Positions 46,918-58,004 of a DNA stretch of 64,000 nucleotides are shown piece after piece. Every line of letters starts with the position of its first letter. The first letter of the stretch is position 1. Location: the NCBI GenBank assembly GCA_965153355.1, contig OZ231126.1:25730001-25794000 (forward strand), in the 5' to 3' direction. This DNA is from Flaccisagitta enflata (Eukaryota; Chaetognatha; Sagittoidea; Aphragmophora). Below the pieces are notes generated by a model. The model was not told the origin of the DNA, ran no database searches, and was given only the letters and a program-made list of their open reading frames with translations. Position numbers and translations under genes: made by a program.

Positions 46918-47280
46918 TCAATCTCGTAAGTTGATGAGGGGCACAACACAGGGTTGAATGGTAGCCGTAGGTCTTGAGGGTCCAGGAGTTGGATTTTCCT
47001 CTTCAATTGAGATTGTCGGCGCCGCCAGTTCAGCAGCGATAATTTGGTCCAAGTTGTTATCAGGGCCGTCGCCAAAAACTGCATGCCTGCCCAGTGCAGC
47101 CCAGCCTTTATCGGCGGCGCGTCTTTTCTTTTGTCTTTCAATTCGTCGCCGTCGAAGGTGTTCTTGTTGACGCCCTCTGCGCTCCGTCTTTTCCTTCTGC
47201 GTAATTCCTCGGTCAATGCTTATCTTCCCGGACTCGACATCGGCACACCATTCCGCCAAACGGCTTCCGCTTCTTGTCAT
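46918..47280 (-). CDS. Possible coding frame, basic protein of 120 residues (uncertain)
   Basis: ATG-started frame with an Arg/Lys-rich middle (RRGRQQEHLRRRRIERQKKRR) and an acidic, Pro-rich end. It lies between the direct repeats on the same strand as the FN3 frame. No known domain. It could be a later exon or ORF of the same unit, or chance. Confidence 0.3.
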   Translation of the reverse strand: MTRSGSRLAEWCADVESGKISIDRGITQKEKTERRGRQQEHLRRRRIERQKKRRAADKGWAALGRHAVFGDGPDNNLDQIIAAELAAPTISIEEENPTPGPSRPTATIQPCVVPLINLRD

Positions 47281-47458
47281 TCATGAGGATCTTCTCGGTC
47301 GTTTTACTTGCAACGTCTTGCTGATGGTAACTTATCCGATTGACGATTGTTACGCGGTCCACGCTTTTTCCCGCGGCTATCAACACCAGCGCAGATCCAC
47401 AAATCTCGATCACTCCGAAAAGTGATTGAGATTGCGTTGTGGTGTGGAAAAATGCCGT

Positions 47459-47766
47459 TCAGCTATTTTGCCCACTCAGCATCGCCACTGGCCTGCAACT
47501 TTGCTCCATTCCAAATTTTCGTTTGTCACTTTTGATTTTTGCTAGATCTGTGTCAGATATCTGGTAATCGAAAGGCGCTCTTTTAGGATTTGACTGCGGG
47601 TGAAACTCGCCCATCACTCCACAGGGTTCTCGCTCGATCGGACTGTTAGAGAATTCCATTCCGCAAAAACCCCCGGCGCTGCCATCAGTTCCGCCGCCAC
47701 CGCCACCGTCGCCGCCACTACCGCCACCGCCGCCGCCACCGCCACCGCCACCGCCACCGCCACCGC

Positions 47767-47812
<46 letters not shown>

Positions 47813-48415
47813 AGAACTTCCCTCGCCGAATTGAGGGTCACCACCGAAGGATCCACCGGGGCCTCCACCGTAATCGTCGTTATTGTCGTCGTCACAGAAA
47901 TCATCGTCCGTGAGATCGTAAAGACCCATCGTAGTGACTCTTTGGGACGTAATTGCGTTGCCTAATCCAATTCTGTTCATAGCGAATACGCAGAATCTAT
48001 AGATCTTGAATGGATCAAGGCGGTTGACGACGATTGACGTCCCTTCAACGGTGTCGTTCCATGGACTCCATATTTTGGGGCACGCAAAATCTTGAAATTC
48101 TACGTTGTAGAAGATCACTGGTGAATCGCCTTCCAACACAGGCGGCTCCCACTCTACGCGCACTTCGTGTGACGATATCGGGCTAACAACAAGGTTAATG
48201 GGCAGTGACGGCGCTCCTCTGTTCCTGTGTTGCCAACCGAAACATCTTTCATTCATCTCCCTGGCCATAGTCTCTCTCTGTTCGACAATTCTCTCCCGCC
48301 TTTGGATGTTATCCACCTCGCTGTCGAAATTGTCGGCGAATTTAAAAGCCTCTGATATTGTTGATACTCTTTTTGTTGCTGTTGTGTCGAAATTTGATTT
48401 GAGTCCGGATTCAGT
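47459..48415 (-). CDS. Fibronectin type III domain protein fragment with poly-Gly tract
   Basis: The frame is open from 48415, just after a TAG that could also be a splice acceptor (TTGTGTAG), to a stop at 47459. The first internal ATG is at 48268. After a charged, helical-looking start comes one FN3 domain: APSLPINLVVSPISSHEVRV with WEPP, NVEFQDF, VNRLDPFKIYRFCVFAMNRIG and GNAITSQRVTT, which keeps the core Trp, Tyr and the L-P/Y-x-F-x-V pattern. Then follow an Asp-rich stretch, about 40 Gly encoded by GGC/GGT repeats, and a C-terminal tail. FN3 domains mediate protein interactions in adhesion or muscle proteins. No signal peptide, membrane segment or second FN3 is seen. It may be one exon of a larger gene or host sequence carried by a repeat-flanked element. 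Confidence 0.6.
47690..47815. repeat. GCC/ACC trinucleotide tract encoding poly-Gly
   Basis: (GCC)n and (CACCGC)n on the plus strand. On the minus strand it lies in frame within the FN3 reading frame. Confidence 0.9.
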
Positions 48416-48604
48416 CTACACAATTGAAATTTGACGCCGATTGGACATGAATATTACGTCAACTGACGGACGGTCCAAGGTCCACAACGCGACGACGGGA
48501 CGCTTCAGACGAGACCCTTGAAGCCGGTTACCTCAGTCCCGTCGATTTGGATTATAATGTGAGACGTGTATCGACTCTTGTTAAGCTGTCTGCTGAGGGC
48601 CGCG

Positions 48605-48675
48605 TGTTGACATTTTGTTGAGTGCTGTTGTGCTGTTGAGTGCTGTTGTGCTGTTGAGTGCTGTTGTGCTGTTGT
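48605..48675. repeat. ~21-bp minisatellite, three units
   Basis: GAGTGCTGTTGTGCTGTT repeats about three times. It lies inside the repeat-flanked unit. Confidence 0.85.
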
Positions 48676-48950
48676 GCGCCGCTGGACTTAACAATTCCCA
48701 AAGCGAAAAACAAAAAATACACCTTTCATGATCGTATGCGCTGTTAAATTGGCCAAAAAAGGGTGAAAAGATGTCTTTTTTTGTCTTTTTGTCTTTTTTT
48801 ATATTTTTGTCTTTTTTTACTAGATATGAAACAAAGAAAGCGAACATTGAATTTATTTTGAATAGATTTACTAGGGTACTTAAGGGTGTTCTTATACATA
48901 TTTTCTTTAGTTTTGATCGTTGCGATATGGTTTGTACAAAGAAGCATGAA

Positions 48951-49285
48951 TTATATTGCTGATTTTGAAACTCACCAAAAAAGGTGTCAAATCAATTGAG
49001 GCGCTCAGCGCGTAGGGAAAGTAACTCAGTTAGTAGGAAACATAATTAAAACTCCAAATCTAGAATCAATCGGCGATCTTTAATCAAATCTGGGATCCAA
49101 AATTGTAAGTCTTGAATCAAAATGGTCGCTCACTCACTTGTACAAATAAAAAAGCAGAGAAAATTTCTGCTCACTCGCGTTCTCCAGTTAAGGATGGCGC
49201 AACTGACGGTAACAACAACTTCTAGAGCAGAGATCAATGATAACTTGTCAAATTGGCAATTGTCACACACACAGCGGTCGCACTT

Positions 49286-49288
<3 letters not shown>
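48951..49288 (-). repeat. Right copy of ~335-bp direct repeat (LTR-like)
   Basis: Matches 46529-46872 in the same orientation and order. It abuts a (CT)n array on its outer side, as the left copy does on its own outer side. If this is an LTR pair, the unit could have inserted into a CT array. Confidence 0.8.

Positions 49289-49289
<1 letters not shown>

Positions 49290-49356
<67 letters not shown>
49290..49356. repeat. (CT)n microsatellite
   Basis: About 66 bp of CT between the right direct repeat and a family A copy. Confidence 0.95.
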
Positions 49357-49359
<3 letters not shown>

Positions 49360-49361
49360 TC

Positions 49362-49563
49362 TTTTTAGTCGCCTGCTACACGACTCTACACCCCACTTTG
49401 ATGGTCTGTATGTCCATCCGTCGGTCGGTTGGTCCCCATTTTATTTTTTTAGCGTTGGAGCGTTTTGAGCTCACCGCTCCTGCCCAAATGCTACAGTGAC
49501 CTTCTCCATCACTGCCCGTGCCCACCCGCACGCAACTAGGGTAGCCGTGTATCTGGCCTTGTT
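49362..49563 (-). mobile_element. Family A element, complete
   Basis: TTTTT, AGTCGCCTGCTACACGACTC, 'tacaccccac', a short GTCGGTCGG tract, 'gcgttttgagc', CCCGCACGCAACTAGGGTAG, 'ccgtgtatctgg' and CCTTG. It belongs to the 'ttttgagc' subgroup with 9344 and 17946. Confidence 0.85.
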
Positions 49564-49571
49564 TTCCTCCC

Positions 49572-49572
<1 letters not shown>

Positions 49573-49660
<88 letters not shown>
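49573..49660. repeat. (GT)n microsatellite
   Basis: About 88 bp of GT, degrading into GTTTGTGTGT to about 49700. Confidence 0.97.
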
Positions 49661-49663
<3 letters not shown>

Positions 49664-49699
49664 TGTGTGTATGTGTTTGTGTGTTTGATTGTGTGTAAA

Positions 49700-50115
49700 T
49701 TTGTGTTTCTGTTTGTTTTTTTGCTCCCCTTATTGACAGTTTTACAATACGCCAGGCCCGAAAAATGGCGGGCCCCTTTGCTGGCTCCCTTGGTTGGGCT
49801 CCCCCCACCCTCTTCAGCCCCCTCCTTTACTTTCAATATTTCAACTTTTTCAATATTATTTCACTACCTTAAAGTTTGTTGCAGTGCTGAAACTTCAGCC
49901 TCCAGAATTTGTAACTTGGATAGAACCTTTCTTTTTTTCACTTTCTTATCTTATTTTGTTTTTATTTCTTTGTTTTTTTTTCTTTATTCTTTTCTTTCTT
50001 TGTTTTATTTTCTGTTTTTTTTTTAAATATTACAGAGGCTTTCACAGGTCCCACTGGTGCCCAGGCCTCCCATCTCAGATGGGGTGACCCCCTCTGGCCG
50101 GACCTGCATCCATAT
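49700..50115. other. No gene seen
   Basis: T-rich, low-complexity frames only. Two near-palindromic stretches around 49760 and 50080 were noted without further assignment. Confidence 0.35.
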
Positions 50116-50503
50116 ATACTATCTTGGAAAAAATAAAAGTCCAAGCTGGATAAAGGGATGAGTTTCTTTCCAATGTGATCAAATTATGAATATTTTTGTA
50201 AGCCCAGTATTTGGAATAACCTTTTAAGAATTAAATAACAGCTTAGATCTGTAAGGGCATACCTTGGAAAAGAGTATCAAGCCATTTTAAAGCATAGTAC
50301 CTCCACACAATTTTTTCAAATTTTCTGAGAATCAACAATTCCATTTTTTTTATGTAGAATCCAAACCAATAGAGCTATGAGTCTCTGCTTGGCGGCAATA
50401 CATAGCCCTGATCAATAGCTTCAAAATGGTCTCCGATTTTCCTTTTAAATTTTGCATTTCAAAGCGACACTGTAACCAAACATCACATGTTTATAATCAG
50501 GCC

Positions 50504-50706
50504 TTTTTTTAGTCGCGTGCTATGCGACTCTACATCCCGCTTTGTCGGTCAGTCCGTCCGTCCGTCCATTGGTCCGTCACACTTTACTTTTTTTTGTTTT
50601 TTTGCGGTCAATGGCCTCACTGCACCTGCCCAAATGATTGAGTGACCTCAAATACAGCCCCTGCCCACCCACACGCGACTGGGGTAGCCGTGTATCCGGC
50701 CTTGTT
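50504..50706 (-). mobile_element. Family A element at the hAT terminus
   Basis: Inserted in the T-run of the CAGGCCTTTTTT end: AGTCGCGTGCTATGCGACTC through CACACGCGACTGGGG, 'tagccgtgtatccgg' and CCTTG before TT. The other hAT end has six Ts, and this end has seven plus two, again three extra. Confidence 0.9.
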
Positions 50707-50807
50707 AGTGATTTCTTTGGCAGAGCCAACCGGGCTCTCTCCTCCCAAATTTACAGAGCCCGATAGCAAAACAGCGAGCCGGGCAAAAAAATAATCCAGG
50801 GTGGAAG

Positions 50808-51077
50808 GCTACCTAAATTGTGTGTGGGGCGGGCAGGGGCTGTGAGGAAATTTGCTGAAGAACATTTGGGCAGGAGAAGCAACATTAAAATCACTTCTAA
50901 ATGCCAGAAAAAACAGGGTCACTGATCAACAGAGCAACAGATAGACTAATGAATGGAAGGATCAACAGATGGAGAGACCAACAGATGGACGGACCGAGAT
51001 AGACAGACTAACAGATAGACAGACCGCTCAACATTGTGGGTTATATCTATAGAGTAGTGTGCAAACGACTTGAAAAA
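50808..51077 (+). mobile_element. Old, degenerate family A-like element
   Basis: GGCTACCTAAATTGTGTGTGG, GGCGGGCAGGGGC, a GATGGA/GACAGA tract, 'tatagagtagtgtgc' and AAACGACTTGAAAAA follow the family order with many changes. Confidence 0.6.
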
Positions 51078-51222
51078 CTGAACATTCTGCTCCATTATTT
51101 CACTGTCATCTTTCCATGGTAGTTTTTCTTCTCTCACATGATAGAAATAAATCGGTTTTCAAGAAAGCAAAAATCATCATATGCCAACTTTTTCTACCAG
51201 AAATATTAGACGCATTTACATG

Positions 51223-51427
51223 AAACAAGGCCAACACCTATAAGTTGAGTGCGAGACCTACAGATTGACTTAGAATGACTTAGAATGACTTAGAATGACT
51301 TAGAATGACTCAGTATACTCTTAAATGACTTTAAATGACCTAAAGAAATAAAATTGATAAAAAAGTAGTGTGACCAACGGATGGACGGACAAAGTGGGGT
51401 GAAGAGTCCCGTGCACGCGACTAAAAA
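51223..51427 (+). mobile_element. Family C element, complete
   Basis: AAACAAGGCCAACACCTATA, AGTTGAGTGCGAGACC, four GACTTAGAAT units, 'accaacggatggacgg', then GAGTCCCGTGCACGCGACT and AAAAA. Confidence 0.85.
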
Positions 51428-52018
51428 TGAGATGCTTTACTTGTTGATCAATTTGCATATTAGTCACACTTACCTTTTGAATTAGATTTTCTTTTTATGA
51501 TTTTACAAGAATCTTCCAATTCATTTGAGTTCAAAACATGGTTTCAATCTTGAGAGAGCCAGCCGGGCTCAGAGCCTGTAAAATCAGAGAGCCTGGCAGC
51601 GAAATAGAGAGCCACGGGCTCGCGGGCTTGCTCTGAAAAAAGGCCTGTTTATAATCTATTCTATTATTCTGTCTATTCACTGAAAAAAAACATTTTCACT
51701 TATTTTGATGTAAAATCTAAATGAATAAAGCTATGAGTCTCAGCTTGGTGCCATTTGCTAGCCCTTTTATCACCTTCATGTTGGTCACCAATTTTTATAT
51801 CAAATCATGAATATCCAAGCTTGAATATGACGAAACGTCCTGGACTTTTATTATTTCCAAGATAGTATCATATTATTAGCGGTATCCATTGCTCTGCTTC
51901 ATTGCTGTTTCAAGGTAGTGGGGTCAGAGCAGGGACATATTTAAAATAATTTCTTTTTATTTTGCTATTTTGCATAAGTGCAGAGACAAGAATGAGAGAA
52001 AAAAGAGAGAGCGAGAGT

Positions 52019-52021
<3 letters not shown>

Positions 52022-52102
<81 letters not shown>
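52022..52102. repeat. (GA)n microsatellite
   Basis: About 80 bp of GA, immediately before the inverted family E copy. Confidence 0.96.
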
Positions 52103-52144
52103 CAGAGAGAGAGAGAAAAAAAAAGAATGAATGAAATAATAAAG

Positions 52145-52302
52145 AAAAATTCTCATAACTTAGATTCTGAGTAATGAGAAAAAGATAGAAAGATAGACAA
52201 TCTGAGTAATGAGAATATAATTCTCATCACTAAGAATCTGAATGATGAGAATTTCCAAATTCTTGCCACTCAGATTCTAAGTAACACGACCTACCCGTGT
52301 GG

Positions 52303-52305
<3 letters not shown>
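52145..52305 (-). repeat. Family E repeat, inverted copy
   Basis: Reverse complement matches 46165-46345, including 'gtcgtgttacttagaat', 'attgtctatctttctatctttttctc' and 'atgagaatttttcttt'. It ends at a GTGGGTAT joint to a (CT)n array. Confidence 0.75.
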
Positions 52306-52633
<328 letters not shown>

Positions 52634-52729
52634 AGGCAGATTGAAATATCAAAGCTAGCGTCATAAAAGTTGTATTCAATTTGCGTAACATCTTTTATAA
52701 TCCCTTATGTTACATATAGCTGAAAAATT

Positions 52730-53010
52730 TGGATCAATGAAAAATATTGATTTTTGCGAAAACGCGAAAAAATAAAAAAAGATTCAAAAATTCATAATTC
52801 CTAAACTAATGATCATGCAGACTTCTGGTTGGCGCCATTGGAAAGAGAAAAATTAGCTCTTTCTTAGCTGTGAATATCAAAAAAAGTATCATCCCAGCCC
52901 CAAAATGGCCCAACTTCCTAAAATTGTCTCAAATCAAAAATGGAAAACTTCATTTCTCCCCTACGTTTCAAAAAGTCGAATTACGTAATTCGACTTTTTT
53001 CCAGCTATCG
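52730..53010 (+). repeat. Family F repeat with perfect 30-bp palindrome
   Basis: Collinear with 37640-37930. At 52970-52999 an exact palindrome is centred on TACGTA with arms AAAAAGTCGAAT. The other family F copy has an imperfect hairpin there. Confidence 0.75.
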
Positions 53011-53334
53011 CTGTTTTCTTGTTCTGATCGTTCTTCACACTACTGCCGTGGAAGTTGTTCTGTCCTTGTGGTGGCTTTCGACTTTGTTCATCTCCGCGTT
53101 GCTCATGGTTCTGTTGCCTTCAGAACGAGTCTAGTATCTTCTCTGTATTTCCCGGGGGAGTGAAAGAGATGCAGAGGCAGAAGATGAGGGAGGAAACTTC
53201 AGAATGAGGAGAGGGCGACAACGGGGTACAGTTGAGGACAAAAGTGAGGAAAGGGTAAGTCGAGAGCAATTGGGGAAGAAATTCGGTCAGGACCATATCC
53301 AAAGCGACAACAAATGCAAAAACGACAAAAACGA

Positions 53335-53596
53335 CAACAGCAACAGCAACGACAAAAATACAAAAACAAAAACAAAAACAAAAACAAAAACAAAAACAAA
53401 AACAAAAACAAAAACAAAAACAAAAACAAAAACAAAAACAAAAACAAAAACAACAAAAACAACAAAAACAACAATAACAACAATAACAACAATAACAACA
53501 ATAACAACAATAACAACAATAACAACAAAAACAACAAAAACAACAAAAACAACAAAAACATCAAAAACAACAAAAACAACAAAAACAACAAAAACA

Positions 53597-53643
<47 letters not shown>

Positions 53644-53685
53644 TACAACGACAACGACATCAACAGCGACATCGAGAACAACAAT

Positions 53686-53727
<42 letters not shown>

Positions 53728-53815
53728 AACAACAACGACAACGACAACGACAAAAAACCACAACCATAACCACAATCAAAACCATAACAACAACAGCAAC
53801 AACAACAGTAACAAC
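53335..53815. repeat. AAAAAC / AACAAC / GAC compound array
   Basis: AAAAAC hexamers (53355-53450), AACAACAATAAC units (53451-53595), a pure (GAC)n tract of about 48 bp (53596-53643), then AACGAC and ACAACA units. Lys/Asn/Thr-rich plus-strand frames are artefacts. Confidence 0.95.
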
Positions 53816-53819
53816 AACA

Positions 53820-54270
53820 ACGATTTCAAAATAAAGACAAGAAACAAATTGCAAGAGAGAAAGGAGAAGGAGATTAGAGAAGCCATGTCGAGGAAAAGAC
53901 AACCCAAAGAGGGAGTTCAAGGCAAAAAAAAAAATAAAAGAAGAAAACAGAGAGAAGATTAAAAAGATGCGAAGAACGGAAGAAGAGCGAAGAGGAGGAG
54001 GGAGGCTGTTGCTCGCGATATTACCATGTGAGCGTCGACGTCTGATAATTGCGTATCTGCATTTCAGGCTTGGCTCCCTTGAGGGAGGGCGGCAAGAAAA
54101 CGAACTTGTCGCTTATTCAAAGAACGTCAAGAGCAAAGACAGTGGGAGGCTGTAGGGGGGGGCTGTGGAGGACTGTGGGAGACTGTGGAAGGGCTGTGGA
54201 ACACTGCGGAAGACTGTGGGGGCGGGGTACTGCAAGAGGTCGTGGGTGGAAGAGGGAGATAGAAACGAAA
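53820..54270. other. No gene seen
   Basis: Purine-rich. 54155-54230 has loose repeats of 'gactgtgggagg'. Confidence 0.4.
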
Positions 54271-54275
54271 GGGTG

Positions 54276-54277
<2 letters not shown>

Positions 54278-54328
<51 letters not shown>
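54278..54328. repeat. (GA)n microsatellite
   Basis: About 50 bp of GA. Confidence 0.95.
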
Positions 54329-54333
<5 letters not shown>

Positions 54334-54473
54334 GTGGTAGTTTGGGAAATTGAGTTAGTAAATGACAGTAAAGTGTAGGGAAAGTGTTTAATGACAGTAG
54401 AAAATGAACGGATGGCCACCAGAAAGAGGAACAGATGAATTTCTGATGGAGAATAAAACGCTTGAAATAACAG

Positions 54474-54520
54474 AACAAGGCCGGATACACGGCCATCAGT
54501 TGCGGACGGGTGGGCAGTAA
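54474..54520 (+). mobile_element. Family A/D 5' end fragment
   Basis: AACAAGGCCGGATACACGGC followed by AGTTGCGGACGGGTGGGCAG: a family A leader joined to a family D type arm (AGTTGCGGAC). It breaks into a GC-rich sequence (54520-54605) with GGCCTTGCGGGCCTGCCCG. Confidence 0.7.
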
Positions 54521-54609
54521 GGCCTTGCGGGCCTGCCCGTGTCAGGGCCGGGGCACGGCATTTGGGCCAAGCCCGTAGGCCGGGTTTGCCCTCAAGTCCG
54601 GCTCGGTTT

Positions 54610-55205
54610 TTACATTTTTCTCTCATTGTTATATTTTTTTTCTTTAAACATTCATGACCGATTTCTTTTGATCCTTTGAACTAAACATGATTTTTTTATT
54701 TCTTTTCATATTTCATTTTCATTTTTTTTTTCTATATTTTATATTTCTTTTCATCTTATAATTTTCAATTTTTACTCTTCCCTCCTCTTTTTTTTTCCAC
54801 TCTTCATTTTTCACATTTCATTTTTCAATATTCAATGCTCACATTTTATTTTCTTTCAGTTTTCATTTTTCACTTTTTACTTTTTATTTTTCACCTCTTA
54901 TTTCTTTTATAATTCATTTTTTATTATCTTATTTCATCATTTTCTGTTTTCATTTTTCACTTTGCATTTCACATATTCAAGTTTTCACTTTGCCTAAAAA
55001 AATTTATTTTGAAATGAAATGGTTCTTTGTTTTGATTAAAAATAATTCCAAGTTGCCAAATGATCATTCAATTTTGCTGATATGTGACTGTTCTGGAATT
55101 ATAATGAAAGATCGTTCATGAGTTGACTTTTTTTGGGGAAAACGAACGGATCTCAACTCGCCTGTGCGCGGTCTATTCCAATGTCTGAGATTCGAAGCTA
55201 ATCCA
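54610..55205. other. No gene seen; T-rich TTTTCA/ATTTTT tract
   Basis: 54720-54990 is a loose CATTTTTCA-type low-complexity region. Confidence 0.5.
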
Positions 55206-55207
55206 GG

Positions 55208-55208
<1 letters not shown>

Positions 55209-55288
<80 letters not shown>
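55209..55288. repeat. (GA)n microsatellite
   Basis: About 80 bp of GA. Confidence 0.97.
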
Positions 55289-55289
<1 letters not shown>

Positions 55290-55591
55290 GAGTAACCAAA
55301 GATTCTTTCTTAGTTTATTTTCATTCTCAAATACAAGTAGTTTGGAATGATTGCTCGCGATCTAAACATATTATATTCAAAAATTCTTATATAATCTGAA
55401 TCTTATCTTCATTTTCACTCACTAAGAGATTTTGTCATCAGGAAAGATTTTCTTGTTATTTTTATATTTCTACGGAAACCGTAACAAACCCGAGTTACAT
55501 CCGGGTTTGGCCCCATACGAAACCGAATGTTGTGACTCGAATTTTGGCCCATACGAGGCCGAATTGAGGCCGTGGATATAAAGCCCATACG

Positions 55592-55717
55592 CAAGGCCTT
55601 AGTGGGCAGGGGCGGAAATGCGTGTTTTCCCACTTTTCGACTCGATGGTTACGGACCGACCAACGGACCGACGGACGGACAAAGCCTCTTATAGAGTTGC
55701 GTGTCCGCAACTAAAAA
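55592..55717 (+). mobile_element. Family D element
   Basis: 'gtgggcaggggcgg', TGTTTTCCCACTTTTCGACTC, GACCGACC tract, 'aaagcctcttatagag', hairpin AGTTGCGTGTCCGCAACT, AAAAA. Upstream (55490-55590) are repeats of 'cccatacga(a/g)(a/g)ccgaat'. Confidence 0.75.
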
Positions 55718-55719
55718 TT

Positions 55720-57495
55720 ATTGCGGTATCAATCGGTTTGAAACATTAGTGTCCGTTGAAAATTGATGAAAGGTTGAAAGTTCGATAAGTAAGGTTGCAA
55801 GAGGAGAATATCACGAGTAGCAATCAAGGAAAGGAAGGGAAAGGTGAAGTGTGGAATAGAATAGTATTGAAGAAAAAAAGTGAGGAGAAAGGAAAACAGA
55901 GAGGTAAGAAGAAAAGAAACGCAGAGAGAGGAAGGGAGAGAAAAAAAGCCTCCTTGTGATGAGAAACTAATCAGTGAAAACTGAAAGGAATTGTTTGGGC
56001 GCTTTTTTTTTCTCGATAAGAGACTCGATTGCTCTTTCGTCTGCCGAAAGTAGAAGTTCTTTTGTTTTTGTTTGTTTGTTCGTCTGCTCCGTTTACGATG
56101 GCGGTTTTGGAGGGTTCTTCCTAAAAATGGCGCTGGAGGTCTCTTCCTCATTTTCTTGTAATTTCTGATAGTTAGATTCTCGTAATTCACTTTTTCGATA
56201 AGCCAGATTAGAATGTTCAGACAAGAGGTATAAACCACCCTCCAGCTCACAAAAAAAGGAGAATAAATTTACCCAGACTGGCGTCTTTATTTTGAAACAA
56301 ATCAATCGATCTGTAAAACGTTGTCTCCTTTGATATTCACTACTTTGCTACAGGGTCACCAATCTTTGATGGCAAAAATGTTATGCTTTCATTTCGAGAT
56401 GGATCATCTTACTGATCTGGGATGATGTGTAATCCCACGAATTTTTTATTACAAAAATTTGAACCTTTTGACTAATGAAGGAATGGTAATTGAAATGATG
56501 AAAAAAAAGTAAAGAAAGAAAACAGCCAACATAACAATTTCTCGCTCAACATTTTTTCTTTGTTTCTCTGTTTCTAAACGGATTGAGCAACAGATATTAT
56601 ATTGGTCTCAAATCAAAGCTTATTTACAGTTGTTTAAAGAAGTAGGAAGAGGGGAACTTTTCTTAAATGGTTTATCATGTAACTAATGAGGCATGAAGTA
56701 AACTTATAGTTTCTCGAGTAGAATTTTGATTGAGAGTTAATTCGTAGAATATAAAACAACCTAAGATATCAAATAAGCATATCAATTCAAATTGTCTCAA
56801 TAAGTACTTAAAACTGTCTTTCATTTGAGATCAATCTGATGTCAGTAGCCTGCACTGTTTAGAAATGAGCGCTGCTACCACAGTATGAATATCATGCCTA
56901 TCCTATGCCATCACGACGGGCCCCAAAACATCCACTTTGCCCGAGTTGTAAATGTTTCAGTGGATTCTTCTGGCTTTCGATTTCGAAAATCGAGGAACTT
57001 CAAAGGGGACTGGTACTTCCTCACCCGCTTGATACACAAATGGAAGTGGACATGATTTCATCGCACGTCGATGAATTCAAGTATTGATACACTACAGTTA
57101 GATCTTTGGGTCAGTTCATAACCACATGAAAAATCTCCTTGATTATTTCAGTTTTTACTTTTGCGCTCTGTAACAGACATTCTTTTATTTTTTTCCTGGT
57201 GATGTTTCGGATTACAGTTACTTTGCGATTTTTTTCCTCCCTTTCTTTAACGGTCTAAGCAGTTCTTTAAGTATACTGCTTTATGCAAATCAAGTTGTTA
57301 TGGTATGCATAACTTTAACTTCTACGCAACTCTCTCTTCGGTTTCTCATTGCTTTTTTCTTTTTTCTCTAGCAGCGTTTGATCCGAGTGAGTCCTTAAAT
57401 TGGTCGGTCAGTTTATCAGTCGGCTAATCAATTCGGTCGGTTTATCAGTTGGCTCATCACTTTATTGGTCTGAAATGAACAAGAGCAATTAGTTC
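55720..57495. other. No gene seen
   Basis: Frames up to 173 residues (minus, 55729-56250), purine/pyrimidine-biased and without recognisable domains. Confidence 0.35.
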
Positions 57496-57499
57496 AAGT

Positions 57500-57645
57500 C
57501 CGTACGCCATGTGGATCCTTGAACGAATGCGTTACCGACCAACCAACCAACCGACGGACCGACCAACTGACCGATTGACTGACCAACCAACTGACCAACC
57601 ATCCGACGGACCAAGCCTCTTATTGACGTGCGTTGGCGCACGTAA
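57500..57645 (+). mobile_element. Family D variant with ACGTGCG hairpin
   Basis: GTACGCCATGTGG, a CCAACCAACCGACGGACC tract and 'accaagcctcttattg', then hairpin ACGTGCGTTGGCGCACGT and AAGAA. Another arm sequence, still perfectly self-complementary. Confidence 0.65.
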
Positions 57646-57649
57646 GAAT

Positions 57650-58000
57650 AAGCCCATGCCTTGGCATTGAGTAACGTTAACAGCCGTATTTTGTATTACT
57701 TCCCATAGCGGCGCGGTGCTCCATTGTACTATCAATTGAATGTAACTTCCGGTTATATATTCCACCTTCTAAGCCGCCCTCTTGAGACGAAGGGGGATCT
57801 AAGACAGTCAAGGTTGGCGCGTTGGGCGCGAACGACATCGACTCGCGTGTTGAAACCGACTGCCTCAGATCTAACCCCGAAAAAGTTCCAATTTGAATAA
57901 GGTGACTTACTTCTGCAACCCTTGGCCCACGTTGGAAGGCGTCAGATGGGGACCAACCCAAGTAGAATGTCTGTCAATCCGACTCTATGCCTTTCTTTCT
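57650..58000. other. No gene seen
   Basis: Short frames without domains. Confidence 0.35.
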
Positions 58001-58004
58001 GCTT

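Larger units (their letters stand above)
50498..51647. mobile_element. hAT-type element with 8-bp TSD TTTATAAT
   Basis: Ends are CAGGCCTTTTTT and its inverse. The flanking duplication TTTATAAT at 50490-50497 and 51648-51655 fits the hAT nTnnnnAn preference. Inner sequence rich in GAGCCCG/GGGCTC occurs near both ends (50725-50790 and 51555-51630). No transposase frame. Nested in it: family A (50504-50706), an old family A-like copy (50808-51077) and family C (51223-51427). Confidence 0.85.
50119..51865. mobile_element. CTATCT-end MITE hosting nested insertions
   Basis: TA-flanked ends: CTATCTTGGAAAAAATAAAA, then GTCCA, inverted on the right with one mismatch over about 26 bp. Relatives at 28684 and 29360 are about 610 bp. 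Removing the 1150-bp hAT and one 8-bp duplication leaves about 589 bp, close to that size. Confidence 0.8.

Noticed and set aside
53204-53962. 252-residue Lys/Thr-rich frame
   Set aside because: Built from AAAAAC, AACAAC and GAC repeats with short unrecognisable flanks.
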